NCBI GenBank assembly: GCA_941918925.1
Contig: OW799236.1
Span: forward strand, 76,386,713 to 76,450,712
Length of the DNA: 64,000 nucleotides
From: Phyto melanocephala
Taxonomy: Eukaryota > Arthropoda > Insecta > Diptera > Rhinophoridae
Direction: 5' to 3'
Below are positions 55,348-64,000 of the stretch, piece after piece. Each line of letters starts with the position of its first letter. Positions within the stretch are counted from its first letter, which is position 1. The notes under the pieces were generated by a model. It was not told the DNA's origin. It ran no database searches and saw only the letters and a list, made by a program, of their open reading frames with translations. Made by a program: the position numbers and the translations under genes.

Positions 55348-57534
55348 ATAGGAATACATATAGAAATATAACGTGGCTGTACTTCTTTACGCTGTAAACC
55401 GTTTTTCTACACTAATCTCGTATGTCCTCCTGTAAGGGAAGTATAGGGGGGTGTAAAAATTATGACATAAATTCCTTTATGCAATATAAACTAACGTCGT
55501 TTCATACGTGAAACATCTAAGTAAATCACTGTCCATCAATAAAACAGCGATGGCAAGGAACTGTAATTGATAGGAAGGAAGTTATAAAGAAAAAAATTAC
55601 ATTACAAAACTTTTAATGCAGGACTTTTTTATACGTTTGTATTGTTAATAAAAAGACCCATCAATGGTTGTTTATAAAAAAACAGAGAAACAGAGACATG
55701 AAAACAACGATGATGACACAAAATAAACGATACAGCAAGTACAACTACAAACTTTGGGGGTAGTTGTTCATATCCTGTTCCTTATTTTTCATCCAAGTGC
55801 CGCGCACAAAGAAGTGTTGTAAGTATTAAAAAACATAAAACATGACAAGAGGGTTGGGGGACGTTTTTGTTTTGTTGTTGTTTTGTAATAGATATGATTA
55901 TAAGCTGTTAATCTAAGTTAAAATATCTCTTTAGACAATTCATTTTTGGTTTCATTCTAATCAAGTGAAATATGTATGTACAATATACAGCTGCAACAAT
56001 GTTGGCAGCAACGTCATTAACATCAGCTGCAAAAGTACAGAAACACACACTTACATTAAAAGGAATACTTAGGTATAATGCCTCGAAGTGTGTGCATGAG
56101 AAAACTTCGTCAGGACTTTAGTTTCAGTTTCATTAAATGCAAAATAATATTCGTATGCATGTATATGTATGAAAAACAACAAGTAACAATGAGAATTTGG
56201 TTAAAAAAATATTTACTTTTTTTGTTCTTTTGTCTAAGAGTACATGAGTGTATGACGGTGTTTGAATTGTTAACTGTATTTGTTTGAAAATCTCTACTGT
56301 TGCAGTGGCTGCAAAAAAAAATAAAAATTTAATTTTTAAAGACAGAATGAGGTCATGTAACAAACCAAAATATAAAGAAAAATTTAGAAAAAAAAACAAG
56401 AGAAAAAATACCCAACATACATGGAGATGGATTTAAACCGACAAATATATACTAGAAGATACTCATTTAAAATCTACCACAATTGTTAAATTTAGATGGT
56501 TGGTTGCCCGTTTGTCTAACCAAACACTTACACACTCCTTTAGTCGTCCATACATAAAATGAAAATGCGGTAAAGTCATCCATTCATTCATCCATCCATC
56601 TATCTGTCCGCCAAACCAAAACCAAAGACAAAAAAAAATACATTTTTGTATAATGATAGTATCTATAACAATCTCTAGCATGCGTCTGTCAGTTTGTCCG
56701 TCCATCCACCCGTCTATGTATTTGCTTCATTGCCCAATCTTCTTAGTTATTCCCCATTTTTTATCCATTTAGGATTAGGTATATATATTGCACAATATAA
56801 TTGTGGGAGGGCGATGGTGACTGTGTGATTATGTTATGAAAGGAGTGATAGAGTTGTGTTGGTGTTAACAGGCATCAGCTGTTTATGACTGTTTATATGG
56901 TGTGGAGTGTTTAAAATGTGGCATGCAGCACAAGTTTTAGCTGCTTAATTTTGTTGAGATTTTATTGTGTTTAGTAGCTGGTGTGTGCTTATGTGTGTAT
57001 AAGTCTGCTGGCTTAAATAAAAATGTTAACAACTTTTAAAAAAGAAGTCATCTAAGTTTTTTAATGTTCGCTGAAGCGATATTTTAAACTTCATGAGACG
57101 TTTGTTACTAGATGGAGTGGAGGTTTTATGAAAAAAATATGATTTTTTTTTAATAAAGTTTTTAAACTAAAAAGTTTTTTTCATATTTTAGGGGGCAGTA
57201 TATCATTTCTATAAACAAATAATCAACATTAATAAAATTGAGTCAAGAGTTTTTATTTTTTAAAGTTTTAGAACATTTTCGCGCTCGTGAATTTTTCGAA
57301 AATATTTCCAACTCTTCTAAACACCAAATTGTGTTTTAATTTTTATTTTTACTAACCAGCAATAGTGTACAGTAAAGCAGAAGAGTATGCATAAGATAAA
57401 ACAAAAAAATTATAATTAGGGAATCAACTTCGGACCTCCGTACAGGCGTATCATACTTATATTCTCCATATTTATTTTATGTCTTATATTGTATAGAACT
57501 GATAACATTAATAGGAGATTTTTATCTACTTAAA
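55348..57534. other. Unassigned region
   Basis: No supported gene. Short ATCC/ATTC-type repeats lie at 56577-56610. The frame at 56463-56705 on the minus strand translates this repetitive DNA. Confidence 0.4.
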
Positions 57535-58140
57535 TCTATAAAATTCTTGTGTCTCGTTGTTTGTGATTAAACTCCTCCTAAATGGCTCGACCAATTTTCA
57601 TGAAATTTTGTGTGCATATCGGGTGGGTCTGAAAATCGGTTAACATCTATTTTTCATACTCCTCAACGCCACGCCTTTTTTGCATGCCCCCTCAGTTGGG
57701 GCAGACTGCTGGACACTGGACCGATCTTCTCGAAATTTTCACATAATATAACCAAGACTCTGATATGATTAATAGGATACTTTTTTTATCACGCCTACTT
57801 TAACGCCCACCTTTTAATTATGTACTTGTATCGAAAATTTTTAGTATTTTTCTTAAAACTGTACACAATTTATAGTTCAGCCAATGTAGAAATAAACGTT
57901 TAACAATCAGTCAATATCTATTTTTCATGCTCCTTAATATTTAGGATGACTCAACCCAAGGGACAATTTATGCCTCACCTAAATAACGTAACGACCTCGA
58001 TGAATAATAATAATATTATAATAAACTAAGATAGATTAGCATACTGTAAAACACATATGGTTTACGTTTTTTTTTTTAATGTAAAAAATATTTCCTAGAA
58101 ATAATTTATATGACAACACAACGTTTGCCGGGTCAGCTGA
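57535..58140 (+). mobile_element. Helitron remnant
   Basis: It starts TCTATAAAATTCTTGTGTCTCG, followed by AAACTCCTCCTAAATGGCTCG and TTTTGTGTGCATATCGGGTG, a layout shared with many insect Helitrons. The 3' end reads ACAACGTTTGCCGGGTCAGCTGA, where CTAG has become CTGA. No helicase or Rep domain is encoded. Confidence 0.8.
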
Positions 58141-58189
58141 CAATGTATAAAAAAACATGTGGCAATACCAAAAATACTCACGATGGTCT

Positions 58190-58788
58190 TATTATCAAAA
58201 TTAGTGCTCTGTGACAAATGTCTATAAAATATCGATCTACCAAACAGGCTTTTCAAGCTCTTATGTAGCACCTGGCATAGCAAGGAAAATAATACTGTGT
58301 TGGCAAATGTCAATGAAGATCGCAATATGTAAAGTCTCTGTGTCAATAATTTGACAAGATACCATGAGATTATTGTCAACTTTTTTTTTGCAAAAATTAA
58401 TGAATTGTACTTGGTTGATATATGGTTTTAACATAACGACGTAACGTACCACACGAAAGGCCATATTATGAACCTATTGAGAGACGATTTTGGTGAGCAA
58501 TTAAACTCACACTTTTTGTCAGTCCATTGCCCGCAGAGATAATTCGAATTGATCCTACTAGACAATTTTTTTGTGATAATACATAAAGACTTTATTGTAC
58601 ACTGACAAGTCGCAATTCGACCTCTGGAAGACGATATTACAGCTGCCATTGATGAGGTACCGGCAGAAATACTTAAAAAATATGACAAAATTGAATCTCA
58701 CAGATGGACTGACTACCTACTGCGTAACCGCAGGCAACATTTACATGAAATGATATTTAAAAAGACGCTAATGTATCGCTCCAAATAA
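58190..58788 (+). pseudogene. Mariner-like transposase, C-terminal two-thirds
   Basis: A single frame runs from about 58430 to a stop at 58786-58788. It reads TYHTKGHIMNLLRDDFGEQL, then HCPQR, a stop, FELILLDNFF and KDFIVH, another stop, then PLEDDITAAIDEVPAEILKK and NRRQHLHEMIFKKTL. These correspond to CHTAxxTxxLLRxxFG, WPPRSCDLTPLDFF and the tail motif SRGxHLxEIIF of the superfamily. The third catalytic Asp is replaced. An earlier segment in a different state (VNNLTRYHEIIVNFFFAK) is readable near 58335-58390. Immediately upstream lies the Helitron remnant. Confidence 0.8.
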
Positions 58789-58869
58789 ACATTTTAATTA
58801 CTTCCTATATTTCCCTGTTTTCATTTCAACTCAATTGGTTCAAAAAATTAACCGATAGTGCAAAGCTTT

Positions 58870-59270
58870 TGAAACAAAAGAATTCTATATTCGGCCGTGC
58901 TAAATCGTAGTTTATCCTAGATTTCAGATATAATGTTGAACGCCTTCATTATCTCCTAAGCTATATTTTAATTTTGAATTTCTACATTGTTAGCTGTATT
59001 TTACTAGTGAAGCTCTTTTATTTGATGCCCATTATTATGGGGTTGAGATAAAATTATTTTATTTAATTATATAGTTTACTGGAAGAGAGTACATTTTTAA
59101 TTATTATATTTCAACCATATATAAATTTATTGTACGCCATTTTGGTAGTGGCGTCTATCATGGATTTTAAGCTTTTTTATAGTTTATTATATTTTGCTAG
59201 TAAAGCTCTTTCTATTGATATACATACCGCTCTTCCCTGCTGTCTAGTAGCTGAAAATTGCAGGAAAAAA
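58870..59270 (+). repeat. Family A repeat, copy 9
   Basis: TATATTCGGCCGTGC near 58890 (hairpin, now imperfect), TTTTATTTGATGCCCATTAT, GGTTGAG, TGGTAGTGGCG and TAGTAGCTGAAAATTG follow family A order. The GTGAAGGGTATAA end is absent. Confidence 0.65.
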
Positions 59271-60224
59271 AACAGCAGACAGTTGTCCGAGGCCTTCGGC
59301 TACGGATTGTCCCTGCAGGCTGTGTCAGAGACACGGCCATTAAGTTTAACGTAGAATACGCCATCCGATAAGACAGAAAAGAGCCTTGTTATTTTGCTTA
59401 CTTGGCAGCACTTTCATTTGACATATAAATGTATGAATTAATTTCTTCATATATTTTTTATAATTAATTGTTTCACTTAAATACATAAGTAAATATACGA
59501 ACTTTCAATATTTCATCAATCAAAACAACAGCCGAAGGTTTGTGCCCACACTGAAACAGCAGCATAGTTTGTGTTCACGCTACAAACTCAAACACCCAAC
59601 CAAACACCACACATATGTTTGAGTGTATGTATGTGTTTAAACAATTTTCATTTGAGAAATTTAAATATTAGGAAGATATCAATTAATATGAAATGTATAT
59701 CAAACGAAAGATAATTTCTTTATTTACCTACAAAGAAATTTTTAAAAAAGTTATCGCGCCGTTTCCTCATAATCAATGAAATAAAAATGACAACAATAAC
59801 AATCTGACATGACTTCCTATACCGTAGGGTAAGACGTATTCTACGCCAAAAAACCGAAGCAGTTGTATTTTTGTGCTTATAGCTCAGTTACTTTCCCATT
59901 GATTTGTCAGCTTTTCTCAGCATTTTTTTTCTAGATCATGGTTAATATTTTTGTGCCTTTAGCGGATTCAAATATTAATTAAAAGCTTTAGTAACTTGAT
60001 ATATTTAAAAATATATATTTAAATTATTTTTGCCTTTAGCTTTGCTAATTATTGACCGGTTTGTTCATTTTTACAAATAACCCTAAAGGTACATCACATC
60101 TAAGTATAGTACTAAACGTGTCCATTAATTATCCTAGGGTTGAAAAACTTTAATTTGTATGGGAAGAAACAGAGGCTGTTGTGTTAATTTGCAAAGAAAG
60201 TTATGCGGTGTTTGTTGTAAATTT
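59271..60224. other. Unassigned region
   Basis: No supported gene. CGTAGAATACG at about 59350 and its inverse at about 59833 are a short, probably incidental inverted pair. Confidence 0.4.
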
Positions 60225-60425
60225 TAACAGAGCTTCATTAATATCTGTAAAAGATTTATATCACATGCAGATCCGTGAAACATATAGGGTTTCTTAAAGT
60301 TAGTCTCAAGCAACACATGAACAGACTGACAGGCGGCAGTGTTCATTCGATCGAAAATATATATTGTAGAAATTACAAACGGAATGACATAGCTACATAT
60401 ACCCTTGGCGTCACAAGTGAAGGAA
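60225..60425 (+). repeat. Family A repeat, copy 10, 3' end
   Basis: CAACACATGAACAGACTGAC, ATATTGTAGAAATTACAAACGGAATGACA and ATATACCCTTGGCGTCACAAGTGAAGG match the end of copy 5 (38700-38855). Confidence 0.65.
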
Positions 60426-60514
60426 ATAAATTCACATAAACATAAGGAAACATATTCTATATGAGAGGGCATGAGATTTCTTTTCATCAAATTTTGTTGT
60501 TCTAGCTTAATCGT

Positions 60515-60640
60515 TCCTTAAACAGACGGAAAAACGGACGGAAATATGTAGATTGTCTTGAAATTATACTAAGATTAAGAAAGTTTTAAGTAAATGTTTT
60601 GAAGTGTTACAGACAGAATGACCCAGCACCACTTTTTTAA
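60515..60640 (+). repeat. Family B repeat fragment
   Basis: ACAGACGGAAAAACGGACGG, TAGATTGTCTTG and TTTTGAAGTGTTACAGACAG correspond to the last bases of family B. Confidence 0.45.
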
Positions 60641-61506
60641 TAGTCGACAGAGAGTCTCATCGATGGCCCAAAATTGTATGCAGCGCCATTTTTATAAAAA
60701 ACAATTTTTTGTTAGCTATTATCTGCAACTTGTAATTTACGAAAGGACTTTAAAGATAATGTCCAGAAAATCAGACAAAGTGACCATATGATAGACAGAA
60801 TTATACTTATGAGGCCAAATTAATCTATCACAAATTGCTCATCCAGATGTAGCGTTTATTACTAGTCATCTTGGTCTATTTTCAATTTTCTCTAAATACA
60901 TTAGCTGAAACGACAAAATAAAACAAGTGAGATTACAATATGTAATATCAAAGTTTGCAATTGTTTCGTACGAGAAAATGTCAAGGAACTGTATAAAACA
61001 TGCTGATCATGATGTTAAAAGAAACTTCATTAAAATCATCATTATAGCCACTGTCATCATCATTAGTCTTAATGTCACTGACATGAAGTTTTATGTGAAC
61101 ATACAAACAAACATTTGTTTGTAAAGAATGTTACAATGACAATTGCAATAATGTTTAATTAAATTTATTAAACTAAAGTAGTAACTAACAAAAAAAAAAA
61201 AAAAAATAAACGAAATAATTTTGTGAAATACAAATGTGATATTAAAGTGTTTTAAGTAAATACTTTTACGATCTAATTCGTGTACTCTTAAAACAGCTTT
61301 ATCAGAGGTTAATAAGCTTCTAAGTAAGTTTATTCTAGCTATAAACGACTATTTGGATAATCGGTTACTTAATTTATGCATCACTGAACTCAAAATGACA
61401 TTAAAAATGATACAGTGTTGTCAACATGCAAATGCTGGGGTAATAAAATCGTTTAAGAGCTAATTTCGTTTTACTAAATATTTATAAACAATAATTTTTA
61501 TATCTG
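60641..61506. other. Unassigned region
   Basis: No supported gene. A 16-17 base A run lies at about 61191-61206. Confidence 0.4.
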
Positions 61507-62466
61507 CACAGAAAAAAATATTACTTAAGTTTCTTTAATTAATTGAATTTTTGGTTTGTTTTTGAATTCTAATTATAGTTTTTATTAATTTAATTAAATT
61601 TTTTAATTTATATTAAATATTTTCAAAAAACAAAGATTTTTCTGTCAGTTGAAAATAAATGAAATAAAAAATATTTTAAATGACATTTTCTTGAAAATTT
61701 AATTTGAAGAATAAATTTAATATAATTGTTACTCAAGAAGCGGAATAATAAAAAAAAATCGCCAATCTGCAGGAGAAAGTTCTGGTAAGTGCACATACGT
61801 ACATATATAACAATTAGTTCTGCTTTATATATAATAAATGGTTTCGGTTTCATTGTAGGTATGCCAAAATTCATTACATAATTTATGTATTCCCTTATAT
61901 TCCTCAGAATTCTCACTTTAATAGGTAAGTTAGTTGAATTTCTTCACTCTGCCTGATCAAGCCTTTTCATCGGTTAATATTCCTTTTTATCTAGGTCGTT
62001 GATGCTAAAAATTATTTTTGGAAATACGGCTTTTGATATTGTATAGTGTGTGTATTGATGTGTATTTGTGTGGAACCCTATTTCTTATCATTAATTTTAT
62101 TATATAAGTAACGAAATGTAATTAACAATATAGATTCCTTTTTAATATAAATGTATATTAACAATAAATATATGTATATGAAAAGAGAATATTTTTTTGT
62201 ATTTTTTTATTATTGATATAATAAATGCTTTAATTTAATAAATCCCAAATCTCAAATATAGACATGATTAAATTAATTAAAATCATTTTTGAAAATTATG
62301 AAAATTTTAATTAATTTTTTAATACTACTTTAATTGATATTTTTCTCAATAATTTTTCAATTAAAACTATTAATTTTCATTTAATTAATAGTATAATTTT
62401 GATGATTGGAGCAAAATTAAGCAATTTTTTAATTATTAATATTAATTTCGTAATTGAAACTCTGTG
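61507..62466 (-). mobile_element. Family C TIR element, copy 2, inverted
   Basis: The reverse complement begins near CACAGAGTTTCAATTACGAA and ends with AATATTTTTTTCTGTG. It matches copy 1 at 26084-27555 along its length but lacks that copy's two extra blocks, so 960 bp is close to the basic size. Shared blocks include GATCAGGCAGAG, TTACCAGAACTTT and TCTGTCAGTTGAAAA. No transposase. Confidence 0.7.
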
Positions 62467-62659
62467 TGGTTTATAAGACAAAAGGTGTTTAATAGCTAAT
62501 GTAAAAATAAAACCACAAAAAGATAATTTTATGAATTAGACCGTTATGATTTAAATTATTGACTACAGCGGGTAAAATGAATCGCTCATGCTAATACGGT
62601 AGATCCACATTAAATTTTTCATTGCAGTATAGTTTTAAGCACTTTCGCTTTGAAACTAA

Positions 62660-63828
62660 TTATACCCTTCACATGTATGTAGTACCAAGAATATTTTGTA
62701 GCTTCGTCATTCTAGTTGTAATTTCATTTCCGACCCTATAAAGTCTATAATTACTGAAAGCTTATGAATAGGGAAATATGTCCGTCTGCTAGTGTGTTAG
62801 TTAAAATCAAGTGGTAAAAGTTGCTAGGCTCTGTGGTTGGTAACAATGTTTTGTATTCGGCAATACATCCCTATTAAAATCCAGCACAATCGCTGCAAAA
62901 CCTTCTGAGATATAAGCAAATAAACTTGACTGGCTTCATATGTTTACCATAAAAATTAAAACTTTTCAGCACAAGGATAATTTGTAAATACGTTTGTTAC
63001 TATCTGACATGCACCTAGGGCTATTTGTAAAAATTTGGTACAAAGTCGGCAAAGTTATAGGCAAACATTTTTTTAAATATAAATATTTGTATTTTTTTTT
63101 ATTATAAAAAGTTCCCAAGTCTCCTAATTATTATTTTAAAATACTAAAGTTACCAAAATACAAGCCGTAGTTTTGAAAATTATTGCTGAGAGAACCTAAC
63201 AAATCGGTTCGAAATTAACTGAGATATAAGCACAAAAATACAAATGCTTCGGTGTTTTTTGTAAAATCAACAAACGAATATCGATTTTTTTAGCTTCTGG
63301 ATAACTATGGGTATCAAAGGAAAGGACTTGACTAGTAAAATGTAATATACTATATAAGAATTTTAAATCCAATATGGTCGCCACTAAAAAATGGCATACG
63401 ATAAATATATATAGGTCAAATCTAGTACAAATTAAAAATTATTAAAAATTTAAAGTTAAAATCCAATATGGCGTCCAAAATAAAAGGGTGAATATAAGAC
63501 AAAACAATTATTAAATAAAAGTGCTTAACCAAAATTATGGAAAAGTTAAAATCCAAGATGGCGTCCCAAATAAAATGGTGAATACAAAACAAAATAGGTA
63601 TCAAATGAAACTGATTGACCAAAAGAATACAGTAAATTATGGAAAAGTTAAAATTTAAGATGCCTAAAAATTATGACGAATAAATTTTTTCTCAACCCCA
63701 TTAATGAAGGGGTTTGATAAGCAGAATACGGCTAACTATGTAAAAATTAAAAATCAAAGATGGTAGTCTTATATACCTATATATATATTGTGGTAAAGGG
63801 TATTGTTAGATTCGGCACGGCCGAATAT
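62660..63828 (-). repeat. Family A repeat, copy 11, inverted, with internal tandem units
   Basis: TTATACCCTTCACATGTATG begins it, followed by TTCCGACCCTATAAAGTC and AAAGCTTATGAATAGGG. It ends with the hairpin ATTCGGCACGGCCGAAT at 63810. Between about 63440 and 63680 a unit of 90-100 bases (AAGTTAAAATCC...ATGGCGTCC) occurs two to three times. It is the longest copy here at about 1.2 kb. Confidence 0.8.
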
Positions 63829-64000
63829 AGCATTTTTAATTTATTTGTATAAATTTTAAATTATTTTTGTTTATCACGTACTTAGAAAATATTACCACAT
63901 TAGCTTAAGTTAGAAATGTGCAAAATGCGGATCCCTGATATGGCGCAAAATACTTAAATGATTAGAGAAAAAGGATCTACAGAATGTACTTTAGCCGATT

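Noticed and set aside
59340..59850. CGTAGAATACG inverted pair as ends of an element
   Set aside because: Eleven bases of similarity and no coding or repeat support.
1..64000. CRISPR arrays, bacterial operons, rRNA or functional tRNA genes
   Set aside because: None seen. All B-box-like sequences belong to the SINE family, and the tandem repeats are microsatellites or units within transposons.

Overview
The window looks like a stretch of a higher-dipteran (fly) nuclear genome, possibly a calyptrate, although that placement is inference. It is strongly AT-rich and full of homopolymer runs and (CATA)n microsatellites. It carries no operon-like or bacterial features. Nearly everything recognisable is a transposable element: Tc1/mariner relatives with DUF4817-type N-termini, pogo/Tigger-like and PIF/Harbinger-like DNA elements, Helitrons, R1-, Jockey- and I/LOA-like LINEs, a tRNA-derived SINE, foldback elements, and dispersed repeats marked by TATACCCTTCAC or GTGAAGGGTATA and an ATTCGGC...GCCGAAT hairpin. 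I see no complete host gene. The window is probably intergenic or lies inside long introns.

Layout. 1-3.5 kb: two mariner-like remnants, a reverse-strand LINE, a pogo C-terminus, a 1.1-kb terminal-inverted-repeat (TIR) element and a SINE. 4.7-7.2 kb: two copies of the hairpin repeat (called family A here) and a SINE. 8.9-10.4 kb: a long foldback element and a mariner-like remnant. 12.4-14.6 kb: family A, a TIR element (family E) and a repeat (family F). 15.5-21.1 kb: LINEs. These are an I/LOA-like RNase H and C-terminal fragment, a decayed R1-clade reverse transcriptase, and a much better preserved R1-clade element inserted in a (CATA)n tract with two tandem 3' ends. 21.3-25.3 kb: family F, family A broken by a mariner fragment, family B, a pogo-like TIR element and a mariner remnant. 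26.1-27.6 kb: a CACAG-ended element (family C) containing a Helitron-like insertion; its inverted partner is at 61.5-62.5 kb. 32.8-34.8 kb: two tandem mariner remnants separated by a Harbinger-like element. 36.1-40.4 kb: family B, the most complete mariner-like element, family A, family E and a Helitron. 42.3-46.1 kb: Tc1, a Harbinger-like element, pogo, and family B with a SINE inside. 48.2-49.6 kb: a foldback element and two LINE C-termini. 52.0-54.2 kb: a nested pile of five insertions in two family A copies. 55.1 kb: an element with perfect 35-bp TIRs. 57.5-60.6 kb: Helitron, mariner, family A and family B. 62.7-63.8 kb: a long family A copy.

The best candidate for host coding sequence is a short exon on the minus strand at 47745-47866. 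It has a start codon, 40 codons with no stop and a consensus GTGAGT donor. I cannot name its product. Coding remnants of the transposons nearly all contain stops or frameshifts. The R1-clade ORF at 19.3-20.8 kb is the best preserved, with one internal stop in about 500 codons.

All alignments were made by eye, so repeat edges are approximate unless a target-site duplication is quoted. Family letters A-F are labels made for this window only.
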